Source: Caprella mutica
Lineage: Eukaryota; Arthropoda; Malacostraca; Amphipoda; Caprellidae
Assembly: GCA_947561585.1 (NCBI GenBank)
Contig: CANNZV010003137.1
Coordinates: 47,323-111,322 of the forward strand
DNA length: 64,000 nt
Direction: 5' to 3'
Positions 34,168 through 44,222 of this stretch are shown here, one piece after another. A program made the position numbers and the translations under genes. Under the pieces are notes generated by a model that made no database searches, was not told the origin of the DNA, and saw only the letters and a list, made by a program, of their open reading frames with translations. Position 1 is the first letter of the stretch, and the number at the start of each line of letters is the position of its first letter.

Positions 34168-36709
34168 TGACGATCCGCCCCGGCACCACGATCAGCTTTT
34201 TCGGCTGGCCCCCGTCGAGGGCCTTCACCACAGCTTCGTGCGCGAGGGCAAGTTTTTCAACCTCTTCCTTGGGCAAGTCCTTGGCGACCTCGATTTCGCC
34301 GCGACGTTTGCCGTTGATCTGGATCGGAAGGGTAACGGTGTCATCGACCAGCATCGCTTCGTCCGCTTGCGGCCATGGCGCATTTGCAATCAGGCCTTCG
34401 CCGCCCAGCAACGTCCAGATTTCTTCGGACAGGTGCGGGGTCATGGGGGACATCAACTGCGCCAGCGTGCGCGCCGCCTGTTTCTTGACCTGCGTTCCTG
34501 CGCGGGATTTCGACAGGGCGTTGGTAAAGGCATAGAGCTTGGCGATAGAGGCATTAAAGCCGAAGGATTCGACGCCCATGGTTACATCATGGATGCACTT
34601 GTGCATTTCACGCAGCAATGCCTCGTCTTCTTTGGTGGGCGGAACATCAGCGTCCGCGATTTCCGCCGCGATGCGAAAGACGCGGCCAAGGTGCTTGTGT
34701 GCAGCTTCGGCGCCAGACGCTGTCCACTCCACGTCACGTTCCGGCGGGCTATCGCTCAGCACAAACCAACGCGCGGTGTCCGCGCCGTAGGTTGCGATGA
34801 TGTGCATCGGGTCCACCACGTTGTTCTTGGACTTGGACATCTTGGCCGAAGGAATGATCTGTACCTCGGTCCCGTCGTTGAGGAACCCCTTGCCTTCGCG
34901 CAGGTCCACATCCTCGGGGTAATGGTAAACCGGACGGCCATCAGCGCCTTTGGTCTGGTAAATCGCGTGCGTCACCATGCCTTGGGTAAACAGCGCATTA
35001 AAGGGCTCTTCGCAGCCTTGAGGAAGGTGCCCGCAAATGCGCATCGCACGTGCAAAAAACCTCGAATAAAGCAGGTGCAAAATCGCGTGTTCAATCCCAC
35101 CGATGTATTGATCGACATTCATCCAATACGCGACTTCGTCCAAGTCGGTGGGCGTGTCCGCCCGCGGCGCTGTAAAGCGGGCAAAGTACCACGAGCTGTC
35201 CACAAACGTGTCCATCGTGTCTGTTTCGCGCTTCGCGGGCTTGCCACAGGACGGGCAGGCGCAATCACGCCATGTCGGATGGCGGTCCAGCGGGTTGCCG
35301 GGCACGTCGAATGTCACATCGTCGGGCAGCGCGATCGGCAGGTTTTCTTTCTTTTCCGGCACGACACCACAGGCGTCGCAATGCACCACAGGGATCGGGC
35401 ACCCCCAATAGCGCTGGCGCGACAGGCCCCAGTCGCGCAGGCGGTACTTGGTCACGCCTTGGCCCACGCCGTTGGATTCACAGAAATCAATTGTGGCGTC
35501 GATGGCTTCGTTGCCTGTCTGGATTTCTTCGCCCGCCACGATGCGGGTGAACCGAACTTTTTCGGTCTTGGCCGGCACAAAGGGGTCTTTCTGAATGTCC
35601 CAGTCGCCCTCGACCGGCAGGAAGGTATCGATGATCGGTAGATCGTACTTGCGGCAGAAATCGTGGTCGCGCTGGTCGTGACCCGGGCAGCCAAAGATCG
35701 CGCCGGTGCCGTAGTCCATCAGGATAAAATTCGCGATGTAGACTGGCAATTCCCAAGCCGTGTCAAAGGGATGGCGCACGGTGATGCCGGTGTCAAAGCC
35801 CAGCTTATCCGCTTTTTCGATGGCCTCGGCAGTGGTGCCGCCTTTGCGGGCTTCGGCACAGAATTCCGCCACGTCTTTACGCTCGGCCTCCAGCTTTTTG
35901 GCCAACGGATGGTCAGGCGAGATGCCGACAAAGGACGCGCCCATCAACGTATCGGGGCGGGTGGTGAAGACTTCGATCCGGTCAAACCCTTCGGGGCCAT
36001 CCACAGTGGAAAACGCGAACTGCAGGCCGCGCGACTTGCCGATCCAGTTTTCCTGCATCAGTCGCACCTTGGCGGGCCAGTTTTCAAGCGTGTCCAGCGC
36101 GTCCAGCAATTCGCCGGACATATCGGAAATCTTAAAGAACCACTGCGTCAGCTCGCGGCGTTCCACTTCGGCACCCGAGCGCCAGCCTTTGCCGTCAATC
36201 ACCTGTTCGTTGGCCAAAACGGTCATATCGACGGGGTCCCAGTTCACCACCGCATTCTTGCGGTACACCAGCCCTTTTTCGAGGAAGTCGATGAACAGCG
36301 ATTGTTGCTGGCCGTAGTATTCCGGATCACATGTGGCGAACATGCGCGACCAGTCCAGGCCAAAGCCCAGCGGCTTCATCTGGCCGACCATCGTGTCGAT
36401 GTTGTCGTAGGTCCAATCCTTGGGATGGCCCCCCGACGCCATCGCGGCATTTTCCGCAGGCATCCCAAAGGCGTCAAACCCCATCGGGTGCAGCACATTG
36501 TGCCCTGTCGCGAGTTTGTAGCGCGCGATCACGTCGCCCATCGTGTAGTTGCGGACGTGCCCGATGTGGATGCGCCCCGACGGGTAGGGGAACATTTCCA
36601 GCACATAGTATTTCGGCTTGTCATCGGTGCGCACGGCCTTGAAGGTTTGCGCCTCTTCCCAAGCGGCTTGCCATTTCGGCTCGATCGTAGCGGGGTCGTA
36701 GCGGGACAT
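34154..36709 (-). CDS. leuS: leucyl-tRNA synthetase LeuS
   Basis: 851 aa from the ATG at 36707-36709; the frame stays open another 290 bases upstream but the family start is [18 protein letters not shown]-type motif [19 protein letters not shown] and KMSKS motif [13 protein letters not shown] are intact. The editing (CP1) domain shows the [15 protein letters not shown] stretch used in proofreading. Charges tRNA-Leu. First gene of leuS-lptE-holA. Confidence 0.97.
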   Translation of the reverse strand: MSRYDPATIEPKWQAAWEEAQTFKAVRTDDKPKYYVLEMFPYPSGRIHIGHVRNYTMGDVIARYKLATGHNVLHPMGFDAFGMPAENAAMASGGHPKDWTYDNIDTMVGQMKPLGFGLDWSRMFATCDPEYYGQQQSLFIDFLEKGLVYRKNAVVNWDPVDMTVLANEQVIDGKGWRSGAEVERRELTQWFFKISDMSGELLDALDTLENWPAKVRLMQENWIGKSRGLQFAFSTVDGPEGFDRIEVFTTRPDTLMGASFVGISPDHPLAKKLEAERKDVAEFCAEARKGGTTAEAIEKADKLGFDTGITVRHPFDTAWELPVYIANFILMDYGTGAIFGCPGHDQRDHDFCRKYDLPIIDTFLPVEGDWDIQKDPFVPAKTEKVRFTRIVAGEEIQTGNEAIDATIDFCESNGVGQGVTKYRLRDWGLSRQRYWGCPIPVVHCDACGVVPEKKENLPIALPDDVTFDVPGNPLDRHPTWRDCACPSCGKPAKRETDTMDTFVDSSWYFARFTAPRADTPTDLDEVAYWMNVDQYIGGIEHAILHLLYSRFFARAMRICGHLPQGCEEPFNALFTQGMVTHAIYQTKGADGRPVYHYPEDVDLREGKGFLNDGTEVQIIPSAKMSKSKNNVVDPMHIIATYGADTARWFVLSDSPPERDVEWTASGAEAAHKHLGRVFRIAAEIADADVPPTKEDEALLREMHKCIHDVTMGVESFGFNASIAKLYAFTNALSKSRAGTQVKKQAARTLAQLMSPMTPHLSEEIWTLLGGEGLIANAPWPQADEAMLVDDTVTLPIQINGKRRGEIEVAKDLPKEEVEKLALAHEAVVKALDGGQPKKLIVVPGRIVNVVV

Positions 36710-36903
36710 CGGGATTTCCTCTGACAGGCAGGTTTGGGCTGGGGTGATAGGGCGCGCGCGGGCAATCGTCCAGTGGGCGGGCCGCTTTGGGGCGACATTT
36801 CCGCCACCAAATCGCCGTTTTGGGCTGGCAGAGCGTCCGGGCGGGATTGGCCCCACCGGTCCGGCATGGCAAGAATGTGTAAAGCCGTATTGAGGTCGCG
36901 CGT

Positions 36904-38163
36904 ATGAAAATCCTTTTGATCCATCAGAATTTCCCCGGGCAATACAAACATCTGGCGCCCGCCTTGGTGGCACAGGGCCATCAGGTTGTTGCCCTGACAC
37001 CCAAGGTCAAGCAGCCCGCCAAATGGAACGGTGTGGCGCTGGTCCCGTACGAAATCAAAGGTCAAAGCAGTAGCGCGATTCACCCGTGGCTGGCGGATTT
37101 CGAAACCAAGATTCTGCGCGCAACATCGTGTTATCGCGGCGCAAAGGCGCTTAAGGATCAGGGGTTTGAACCGGATGTCATATGCGCCCACCACGGCTGG
37201 GGCGAATCGATGTTTCTCAAGGACGTGTGGCCCAACGCGCGCTTGGGCCTGTACTGCGAGCTTTATCACCTGACAACAAAACCGTTCCTCAACTTCGATC
37301 CCGAATTCCCGTCCAAAAGCCCCGAGGGCGACATCCTGCGCATCCGCATGAAGAACCTCAACAACCGCCTGCACGAAGAAGTCATGGATGCAGGCATCAG
37401 CCCAACCCGGTTTCAGGCCAGCACATTCCCTGACAAATGGCAGGACCGGATCACCGTGGCGCATGACGGGGTTGATACCGACCTTGTGGTTCCGAATCCC
37501 GAGGCCAAACTTAAGGTGTCGGACGATCTGACGCTCACGCGGGATGACGAGGTGATCACCTTTATCAACCGCAATCTGGAACCCTATCGGGGCTATCATA
37601 TCTTTATGCGGGCGCTGCCGGACATTCTTAAGCAACGCAAGAACGCACATGTGGTTATGCTGGGCGGCGACGAGGTCAGCTATGGCGCCAAGGCGCCCAA
37701 CGGCAAGACATGGAAACAGATTTTCATCGACGAGGTGCGCGGGCGCATCCCGACACCGCATTGGAACCGTGTGCACTTTATGGGGCGCGTTCCTTATGAC
37801 CAGTACCTGTCGATGATTCAGGTCAGCCGGGCGCATGTTTATCTGACATATCCGTTTGTGCTGTCATGGTCCTTGCTTGAATCCATGAGCGCGGGATGTG
37901 CGATTCTGGCCAGCGACACCGCCCCGGTCAAAGAAGTGGTCACTGAGGACGAAAACGGCCGCATGGTTGATTTCTTTGACCGCCAAGTGCTGGTCGAACG
38001 GTTGTGCGAATTGCTAGACGATGGCGCGGCCCGCGAACGGCTGGGCGCCAATGCACGCGCTTTTGTGCGTGAAAACTACGACCTCAACAACACTTGCCTG
38101 CCGCAACATCTGGACTGGGTGCACAAACTGGCCGCGCTAGAACCGCGTCCGGTTCTGGACTAA
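36904..38163 (+). CDS. glycosyltransferase, family 4 type
   Basis: 419 aa with the two Rossmann halves of a GT-B enzyme. The start [20 protein letters not shown] is the typical nucleotide-sugar GT4 N-terminus. [20 protein letters not shown] followed by [20 protein letters not shown] is the donor-binding ExxxxxE region. It probably transfers a sugar to a surface polysaccharide or lipid. It stands alone, divergent from leuS, and ends at the hairpin at 38242-38259. No other surface-sugar genes are adjacent. Confidence 0.9.
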   Translation: MKILLIHQNFPGQYKHLAPALVAQGHQVVALTPKVKQPAKWNGVALVPYEIKGQSSSAIHPWLADFETKILRATSCYRGAKALKDQGFEPDVICAHHGWGESMFLKDVWPNARLGLYCELYHLTTKPFLNFDPEFPSKSPEGDILRIRMKNLNNRLHEEVMDAGISPTRFQASTFPDKWQDRITVAHDGVDTDLVVPNPEAKLKVSDDLTLTRDDEVITFINRNLEPYRGYHIFMRALPDILKQRKNAHVVMLGGDEVSYGAKAPNGKTWKQIFIDEVRGRIPTPHWNRVHFMGRVPYDQYLSMIQVSRAHVYLTYPFVLSWSLLESMSAGCAILASDTAPVKEVVTEDENGRMVDFFDRQVLVERLCELLDDGAARERLGANARAFVRENYDLNNTCLPQHLDWVHKLAALEPRPVLD

Positions 38164-38241
38164 AGAAACGTTGGGGTAAGACAGCCTCGGTGTTTTGGTT
38201 TGGGAACCTTCCAAACCATGCCGGTCGACGCAAACAAGAAG

Positions 38242-38259
38242 GGCGGGGATTGCCCCGCC
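38242..38259. terminator. hairpin terminator between convergent genes
   Basis: GGCGGGG (38242-38248) and CCCCGCC (38253-38259) form a 7-base-pair GC stem with an ATTG loop. A TATTTGTT tract follows on the plus strand. It serves the glycosyltransferase and possibly the convergent DUF3576 gene. Confidence 0.6.
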
Positions 38260-38286
38260 TATTTGTTGTCTGGGTGTCAGGTGTTC

Positions 38287-38805
38287 TTACAAACGGCTGT
38301 CTTGTGCTCTCAGCTGGCGTGCACGGGTCAGGATCGCGTCCTCGACGGCCAGAACTGTCGATGCGGCAACCGGGCCACTGCGCGTGCTGAGCGCCACGTT
38401 CAATGAACGTGCATCCAGCGCCGGGTCAGTCACATAGATCGTGGCACGATATGCGCGACCACCACCCGGCGGGGTTCCATAGCCAGTTGTGATTACACCT
38501 GAAAACGGATCGACCGATTGCACTGGCAGGAAATCCAGCACGTCCAAGGACGCATTCCAGATGTACTTGTTGACGGCGCCGACTTGCCCCTGATCATCGC
38601 GCGGGCGGAAGATGTCCCAGATCGTACCACGCTGGCTTTGCGAGCGGACGCCCTTGTTGACCAGAATTTCATCCATGATCTCATCCGCCGAAGGCGTCTC
38701 AACCGGTTGGCGTTGTTGCTGGCGATTGCCAAAGGCGCCACATCCGGCCTGCAAGGTTAGGGCCATCGTCAGCCCGGCCATCACGGCAATACGCTTCGCG
38801 TTCAT
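38287..38805 (-). CDS. DUF3576 lipoprotein
   Basis: 172 aa. The signal LTMALTLQAGCGAFG has a lipobox before Cys. A Gln-rich linker leads to the DUF3576 core: QRGTIWDIFRPRDDQGQ, NKYIWNASLDVLDFLP, and YVTDPALDARSLNVALSTRS. The family is conserved in Alphaproteobacteria and is found next to leuS in many genomes. Function unknown; an outer-membrane or periplasmic role is assumed from the lipoprotein signal. Confidence 0.9.
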   Translation of the reverse strand: MNAKRIAVMAGLTMALTLQAGCGAFGNRQQQRQPVETPSADEIMDEILVNKGVRSQSQRGTIWDIFRPRDDQGQVGAVNKYIWNASLDVLDFLPVQSVDPFSGVITTGYGTPPGGGRAYRATIYVTDPALDARSLNVALSTRSGPVAASTVLAVEDAILTRARQLRAQDSRL

Positions 38806-39201
38806 GTCATGCCCCCGTCCCTTGGACCCTAGTGTTGCCCTTGCATAAACGCGCGCGGCCCCCTCAGCAAGTCGTCAATGCGATATCAAGCCCACGTTGG
38901 GGGAATCGCGCGACTCGGGGCGGGGGACGGTGTGCCGAACAGTGAGCGCTGCCATGTGCCGCGCTTTGGCCACACTACGCAAAAAGTGGCGCCCAACCTC
39001 TATAACGGCCAATTCTCGCGCATTTTGGCGAACCAGTTCTTAGACCGCGCCACAGTTTGTGGCAATTGCGCATCACTGAATGGCTTGTTGCGCGCGGCGT
39101 TTTCGGACGGGTTGCAAACGGGCGGTCTCAGAGCGCATAGAAACGCCATCAACACCGGGCCTTCCGGATTGGTATGTGCCTATGAACACATGAGGGAAAC
39201 A
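38806..39201. other. intergenic region ahead of the porin
   Basis: 396 bases between the divergent DUF3576 and porin genes with no gene seen. It must hold both promoters and the porin leader; an AGGGAA ribosome site precedes the porin ATG. A frame is open in the porin phase from 38878, but its composition is not protein-like. No small RNA or riboswitch structure was recognised. Confidence 0.5.
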
Positions 39202-40104
39202 ATGAAAAATCTTCTTCTCGCAACCTCCGCATTGGTTGCAACCGCTGGCTTCGCAGCCGCAGACGTAAACATCTCCGGTTCCGCTGAAATCGGTATCGTT
39301 GGTGGCGACGCGATCGACACGCAGTTCCACACCGACGTTGACGTCGTCTTCAAGATGACCGGCGAATCGGACAACGGCCTGACCTTCGGCGCGACCGTTG
39401 ATCTGGACGAAGGTGGCCCGCAGGCGGCTCACAACAACGACGCTGACGATGGCGGCGCAACATTCTTCGTTGCATACGGCGGCGCACGTCTGGACATGGG
39501 CGACACCGACGGTGCCCTGGACGCAGTCATGAAAGAAGTGAACGTTGCAGCGGGTTCGATCAACGACGCTGAAACCGGTCACCTGGGCTTCAACGGCAAC
39601 TCGCACCTCGACGGTACCGGTGGTGGCGACGGCCAGATCGCTCGCTTCTCGTACACCTTCGATTCGTTCACCGGCCACCTGTCGGTTGAGCAGTCCGGCA
39701 ACGGTGCTGGCGACCCGATCTACGGTCTGGGTGTTCGTTACTCCGCAGAGCTGTCCAACCTGACCCTCGGCGTTGGCCTTGGTTACCAGACTCAGGACAA
39801 TGGCGCAGACGTTTGGGGCATCTCGGTTGACACCGCGTTCTCCAACGGCCTCCTGATGGCTCTGAACTACTCCGACAACAACGTCACCGGCGATCACTGG
39901 GCCATCGGCTTCGGTTACTCGATGAACGCTCTGTCGGTTGGTGTGAACTACGGCGAGTACAACTCGGGCAACAAAGGCTTCGGTCTGGCAGCAGCCTACG
40001 ACCTGGGCGGCGGTCTGACTGCACAGATGGGCTTTGGCTCCAGCGAAAGCGCTGCCGGCGTCAACTCCGACAGCTGGTCGCTGGGTCTGGCAATGTCCTT
40101 CTAA
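39202..40104 (+). CDS. outer-membrane porin
   Basis: 300 aa from the ATG at 39202. The signal peptide LLLATSALVATAGFAAA is followed by alternating amphipathic strands, each ending in aromatic residues, and a C-terminal Phe (SLGLAMSF), the outer-membrane insertion mark. Length and style match the Gram-negative porin group common in Rhodobacteraceae. Codons are strongly biased (for example CTG, GGC, AAC), suggesting high expression. It has its own strong terminator. General diffusion of small solutes is expected. Confidence 0.93.
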   Translation: MKNLLLATSALVATAGFAAADVNISGSAEIGIVGGDAIDTQFHTDVDVVFKMTGESDNGLTFGATVDLDEGGPQAAHNNDADDGGATFFVAYGGARLDMGDTDGALDAVMKEVNVAAGSINDAETGHLGFNGNSHLDGTGGGDGQIARFSYTFDSFTGHLSVEQSGNGAGDPIYGLGVRYSAELSNLTLGVGLGYQTQDNGADVWGISVDTAFSNGLLMALNYSDNNVTGDHWAIGFGYSMNALSVGVNYGEYNSGNKGFGLAAAYDLGGGLTAQMGFGSSESAAGVNSDSWSLGLAMSF

Positions 40105-40128
40105 GGACGCCAGCCATTCGGCTTAAGG

Positions 40129-40161
40129 AAGAGCGGGCCTTGTGCCCGCTCTTTTCTTTTG
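40129..40161 (+). terminator. rho-independent terminator of the porin gene
   Basis: AAGAGCGGGC and GCCCGCTCTT form a 10-base-pair stem with a 5-base loop, followed by TTCTTTT. It lies 25 bases after the porin stop. The strong form fits an abundant mRNA. Confidence 0.85.
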
Positions 40162-40216
40162 TACGACTTTTCTTTTGGCCAGTTGGGCGCTAGCACAGGC
40201 CAAAGGAGTTTTGCCC

Positions 40217-41683
40217 ATGATACCCCTGACCCGGCGCACAACTGCTCAGCTTTTGACCGACGCCAAGGCCGCACACGCCAGCGGCAACCACGCTCAGGCC
40301 CGCAATGCCCTGCAGTCCGTTTTGGAAACCGATCCAAACAACACAGTGGCGCATGCGCATTTGTCGACCATCGCCTGGGAAACCGGGGATGTTGGCACCT
40401 TTTCCACCCACCTTGTTCGTGCTTTGACGTTGGCGCCCAAAACCGCCGCGCTGTGGCAAGGGGCTGCCGACCGCTATGGCCGTATCGGCCAAGATGCCAA
40501 AGCGTTGTCAGCATGGGATAACTTGGTGGCTCTCGATCCCAAGTCGACCAAATATCGCGCTGATCGCGCGCGCTTCCTTCAATCTCTGGGTCGGTTCGAA
40601 GAAGCCGAAACGGCCCTTCGAAAACTGATCAAACGCCATCCCAATGAACCGGAACTTTACCGGATCTATCTGGCCGGAAAGAAAGTGACCAAGGGCGACC
40701 CGATCCTTCGTCAAATGCTGACGTTGTGGAAAGAGCCGCGCTTGTCTGATGCCGGTCGGATGCATTTGGGCTTTGCTTTGGCAAAGGCGATGGAAGACAT
40801 CGGCGCTCGGGACAAAGTGTTTGGCTATCTTCGCCGTGCCAACGATGCGCAATTGCGCCTTGCTCCGCCCGACGAAGCCGCCCGTGCGCGCGAAGTCAAA
40901 GGGGTTTTGGCTGCACAGGACGGGGATCTGGCGTCTTTGGGCTCGCAATCCGATCCGCGACCAGTTTTCGTAACGGGAATGCCGCGCTCGGGTACGACGC
41001 TCGTCGAACAAATCATAGCCGCCCATTCGCAGGCCCATGCAGGGGGCGAAATGCGTCACAGTCTTCAACTGGCGTACCAACGTTTTGGCGTGGCTGAAAA
41101 GATGGTGCCAATCAGTGCACAACCCAACGCCGCTCTACAGGATTGGGCGCAGGCTTATCTGGCATTGGCACAACGTGATAGCGGGGCCACCACGGGCGCC
41201 TTCACTGACAAATCCATTCAAAGCTTTTTGTTGTTTGGCTTGATCCATCGCGCCTTGCCGGGAGCGCGGATCATTGTGGTCAAACGTGATCCGCGCGATG
41301 TGGCATTGTCGATTTATAAAAACCACTTTGCGCTTGGAACGCATCGCTATGCTTGCGATTTGGCGTCGATCGCCCGCGCCATCAAAGAATTCCGTGCCTG
41401 CGTTGCGCATTGGCAAGCACGGTTGCCCGGGGTCCTGCATGAAGTTCACTACGAAAACCTCGTGTCCGACCCTGAACCGCAGGCCCGTGCGCTGATTGCG
41501 GCAGCGGGGCTAGAGTGGGAAGATGCCTGTCTGGAGTTTCACAAGCAAAGTGGTGCTGTCCAGACGCTCAGTCTGGCGCAGGTCCGCCAGCCGATCCATG
41601 CCGGTCGCCGCGAAGCGTGGCGGGCCTATGAGGCTGAATTGCAGCCCTTTATTGACGAATGGGGAGACGAGCCATGGGATTGA
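40217..41683 (+). CDS. TPR-sulfotransferase fusion protein
   Basis: 488 aa from the ATG at 40217, which has an AAAGGAG ribosome site. The N-terminal 230 residues hold three to four TPR-like helical repeats (AAHASGNHAQARNALQSVL; QDAKALSAWDNLVALDPKS; GRFEEAETALRKLIKRHPNE). The C-terminal part is a sulfotransferase fold: VFVTGMPRSGTTLVEQIIAA binds the PAPS 5'-phosphate and IIVVKRDPRDVALSIYKNHF its 3'-phosphate. Such proteins resemble tyrosyl-protein sulfotransferases and occur widely in marine Alphaproteobacteria, with unknown acceptors. It overlaps the YggS gene by 10 bases. Confidence 0.9.
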   Translation: MIPLTRRTTAQLLTDAKAAHASGNHAQARNALQSVLETDPNNTVAHAHLSTIAWETGDVGTFSTHLVRALTLAPKTAALWQGAADRYGRIGQDAKALSAWDNLVALDPKSTKYRADRARFLQSLGRFEEAETALRKLIKRHPNEPELYRIYLAGKKVTKGDPILRQMLTLWKEPRLSDAGRMHLGFALAKAMEDIGARDKVFGYLRRANDAQLRLAPPDEAARAREVKGVLAAQDGDLASLGSQSDPRPVFVTGMPRSGTTLVEQIIAAHSQAHAGGEMRHSLQLAYQRFGVAEKMVPISAQPNAALQDWAQAYLALAQRDSGATTGAFTDKSIQSFLLFGLIHRALPGARIIVVKRDPRDVALSIYKNHFALGTHRYACDLASIARAIKEFRACVAHWQARLPGVLHEVHYENLVSDPEPQARALIAAAGLEWEDACLEFHKQSGAVQTLSLAQVRQPIHAGRREAWRAYEAELQPFIDEWGDEPWD

Positions 41684-42327
41684 ACGACATCCAGACCCGC
41701 GTTGCCAAAGCGTGCACGGACGCAGGGCGTGACCCGTCCGAGGTGCATCTGATCGCCGTCAGCAAAGTGCAGCCGCTTGAACGCGTTGAGGCAGTTTTGG
41801 ATCAAGGCCACCGTTTGTTCGGAGAAAACCGCGTGCAAGAGGCGGCGGGCAAATGGCCGGACTTCAAGGACAGGTTTGCCGGTGTTTCGGTCCATCTGAT
41901 TGGTCCTTTGCAAACCAATAAGGCTAGGCAAGCCTTTGATCTGTTTGACGCCATTCATTCGGTTGATCGCCCCAAACTTGCGCATACGTTTGCGCGGCTG
42001 GCGCAGGAAACGGGCTATTGCCCGGATCTGTTTATTCAGGTCAATACCGGGGAAGAACCGCAAAAGGCTGGCATTCTGCCTGCCGAAGCTGATGCATTTG
42101 TGGCCGAGTGTCGTGGCTTGGATTTGCCTGTGCAAGGATTGATGTGCATCCCGCCTGTCGAAGAAACGCCGTCGCTACACTTTGCCTTGTTGCACAAGAT
42201 TGCCCAGCGCAATGGGTTGGAAGGGCTGTCCATGGGCATGAGCGGTGACTTCGAACAGGCCATTGCTTTTGGCGCGACACATGTGCGGGTGGGGTCAGCC
42301 ATCTTTGGTGAACGGACTTCGGGGTAG
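41674..42327 (+). CDS. yggS: YggS/PROSC-family PLP-homeostasis protein
   Basis: 217 aa from the ATG at 41674; the frame opens 15 bases earlier. LIAVSKVQPLERVEAVL carries the PLP-binding Lys. LFGENRVQEAAGKW, HLIGPLQTNKARQA and LSMGMSGDFEQAIAFGATHV are the family motifs, ending at VRVGSAIFGER. Single-domain TIM barrel that binds and buffers pyridoxal phosphate rather than catalysing. It overlaps the sulfotransferase gene, so both are co-translated. The REP-like hairpin at 42337-42397 follows. Confidence 0.94.
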   Translation: MGLNDIQTRVAKACTDAGRDPSEVHLIAVSKVQPLERVEAVLDQGHRLFGENRVQEAAGKWPDFKDRFAGVSVHLIGPLQTNKARQAFDLFDAIHSVDRPKLAHTFARLAQETGYCPDLFIQVNTGEEPQKAGILPAEADAFVAECRGLDLPVQGLMCIPPVEETPSLHFALLHKIAQRNGLEGLSMGMSGDFEQAIAFGATHVRVGSAIFGERTSG

Positions 42328-42336
42328 GCATCCTGT

Positions 42337-42397
42337 CCCGGGCCTGACCCGGGACCTCGTGGTTGCAGCGAGTTAGAGGCCCCGGGTCAGGCCCGGG
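42337..42397. repeat. REP-like GC hairpin
   Basis: A 22-base arm (42337-42358) pairs with 42376-42397 with one mismatch around a 17-base loop. The arms are themselves near-palindromes of CCCGGG...CCCGGG type around a CCTGA core. It separates two convergent genes (yggS and pxpA). It could be a bidirectional terminator or one copy of a genome-wide repeat; no U-run is present. Confidence 0.7.
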
Positions 42398-42438
42398 GCG
42401 CGGGTGCATTTGCGTCACACGGTTGGAACATTCGGCGC

Positions 42439-43224
42439 CTACGCCCGGAATACGCCGCGCCGTCCCTCAAACGCCACCAGCGAAATGCCTTCGGCTTCTA
42501 GCCCGGCGCGCACCGCGCGGGCGATGGGCACAGCAGTTGCGCCATCGCCGTGCAGGCAAATCGTGTCAACCGCCGCCGGGATGGCCGCGCCATCCTCGGG
42601 CAGGATCGCGTTGGCTTTGACCATTGCCACTACACGTGCTGCGGCGTGTGTGGCGTCGTGGATCACTGCGCCGGGCAGGCTGCGGTCTACCAGTGTGGCA
42701 TCGGCGTTGTAGGCGCGGTCAGCAAAAATCTCACCGGCCCACTGCCCGCCGGATGCTTCGGCTGCACGCTGCTGGGCGGTTGCGGCCAGCACCATCAGGA
42801 TAATGTCAGGCGCAACTTCCAAGGCGGCGCCATAACACGCCTCGGCCATCGCCTGATCTTCGGCGGCCATGTTGGCCAATGCGCCGTGCAGTTTCAGGTG
42901 GCGTACTTGTGCGCCCTGACCACGCGCCACGGCCAATGCAGCGCCAAGCTGATACTGCACCATGTGGCGCAACGTGACTTCGGGCAGATGCATTCGCCGT
43001 CGGCCAAAGCCCTGCAAATCCGCGAAACCGGGGTGCGCGCCAATGCCTACACGTTTGGTGACGGCCTGACCCATGGCACGCGCCATCACATCGGGATCGC
43101 CCGCATGGAATCCGCAGGCGATATTGGCCGATGTGATGATGTCTAACAGCGTGTCGTCATTGCCCATCACCCACGGGCCAAAGCTCTCGCCCATATCCGC
43201 ATTCAGATCGACTGTCCGGTTCAT
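42439..43224 (-). CDS. pxpA: 5-oxoprolinase subunit PxpA
   Basis: 261 aa of the LamB/YcsF family. The start TVDLNADMGESFGPW and IITSANIACGFHAGDP are diagnostic. RHLKLHGALANMAA and FADRAYNADATLVDRS follow. With PxpB and PxpC it opens 5-oxoproline to glutamate using ATP and scavenges this damage product of glutamine. The start overlaps the pxpC stop by ATGA. Confidence 0.96.
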   Translation of the reverse strand: MNRTVDLNADMGESFGPWVMGNDDTLLDIITSANIACGFHAGDPDVMARAMGQAVTKRVGIGAHPGFADLQGFGRRRMHLPEVTLRHMVQYQLGAALAVARGQGAQVRHLKLHGALANMAAEDQAMAEACYGAALEVAPDIILMVLAATAQQRAAEASGGQWAGEIFADRAYNADATLVDRSLPGAVIHDATHAAARVVAMVKANAILPEDGAAIPAAVDTICLHGDGATAVPIARAVRAGLEAEGISLVAFEGRRGVFRA

Positions 43225-44222
43225 GGCAAATCTCCGTTTGTGATCCCGCTGATCAACTCATAGCTCAGCAAATCGGGGATGTCGTGCACATCACGTATCA
43301 GGGGACGGACTTGTCGGGGCAAATCTTTGATGTGGCGTCGAAACCGGACCTCGGCGTCCAGCGCCTCTTGTAGGGTGACAAATTGAAACCGCAGTTCAGT
43401 GCCCGGCGCGGCCTGTGCAACCAAAGGCATGTCGGCAGGAATCACCGTACCGATGCGGGGATAACCCCCAGTCGTTTGGCATTCGCTCATCAGGATGTAG
43501 GGATTGCCATCGCCGGGGATTTGAATGTCGCCGGGTGTGATCACCTCGGACAGGATCGTTTGCCCGGCCTTCAACCCAAAACCGGCCCCATCTGGGATCA
43601 ACCGCAACCCCATACGGTTGCCGCGCGTGTCCCTTTTGAACACGGTTGATGTCAGGCGCCGTTGCTCGGTTTCGGGGAATAGATCCGTTTGCAGGCTGGG
43701 CAGAATGCGCAGGGTCCCACCTGCCCACCTTGGGTCCACTCTCAAGGTCAACCCGGCCTCGTCACCCTTGTCTGCCCCCGGCGTCAGCACGTTATCTGGC
43801 TGGAGTGCACGCCCAATCCCAGCGGCCAAATGGGTGCTTTGCGCGCCCAGTGTTTGTGGTGCATCTAGACCGCCGCCTATGGTCAGGTATCCGTAAACCC
43901 CCTGCACAGCGGCGCCGATGTCCAGCCGCCCGCCTGCAGGCAGCATGTGAGAGGCCTGCCAAGCCAACGGCGTGCCATCCAGCGTTGCGCGCATTGGCGC
44001 GCCGGTCAGAGCAACGCGGCAATCCTGGGTCACGTCAAAACGCCCGCCAAACCCCGCCATTTCCAGTGCCGCGCCAACGGGTTGGCGCAACAAAGCGGCC
44101 CCTTCGGCCAAGGCCAACCTGTCAGCAGCGCCACCACGTGACAGGCCCTGCGCAAGAAAGCCAGGTCGCCCCATATCCTGAATGGTAACGCCGGGACCGG
44201 TGGAAAGGCAGACAAGCGTCAT
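43221..44222 (-). CDS. pxpC: 5-oxoprolinase subunit PxpC
   Basis: 333 aa of the biotin-dependent-carboxyltransferase-like family. VCLSTGPGVTIQDMGRPGFL is the standard N-terminus; YILMSECQTTGGYPRIGTVI is a conserved core. Despite the family name it works with PxpB and PxpA as an ATP-dependent 5-oxoprolinase. It overlaps both neighbours by 4 bases. Confidence 0.95.
   Translation of the reverse strand: MTLVCLSTGPGVTIQDMGRPGFLAQGLSRGGAADRLALAEGAALLRQPVGAALEMAGFGGRFDVTQDCRVALTGAPMRATLDGTPLAWQASHMLPAGGRLDIGAAVQGVYGYLTIGGGLDAPQTLGAQSTHLAAGIGRALQPDNVLTPGADKGDEAGLTLRVDPRWAGGTLRILPSLQTDLFPETEQRRLTSTVFKRDTRGNRMGLRLIPDGAGFGLKAGQTILSEVITPGDIQIPGDGNPYILMSECQTTGGYPRIGTVIPADMPLVAQAAPGTELRFQFVTLQEALDAEVRFRRHIKDLPRQVRPLIRDVHDIPDLLSYELISGITNGDLP

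Noticed and set aside
34238..35641. Plus-strand open frame of 467 codons
   Set aside because: Antisense to leuS; Arg/His/Gly-rich composition with no family pattern, as expected from high GC.
36529..37836. Minus-strand open frame of 435 codons
   Set aside because: Antisense to the glycosyltransferase and out of frame with leuS at its end; no domain is visible.
38878..39201. Upstream extension of the porin frame
   Set aside because: The signal peptide begins at 39202 with a ribosome site; the extension has unnatural composition.
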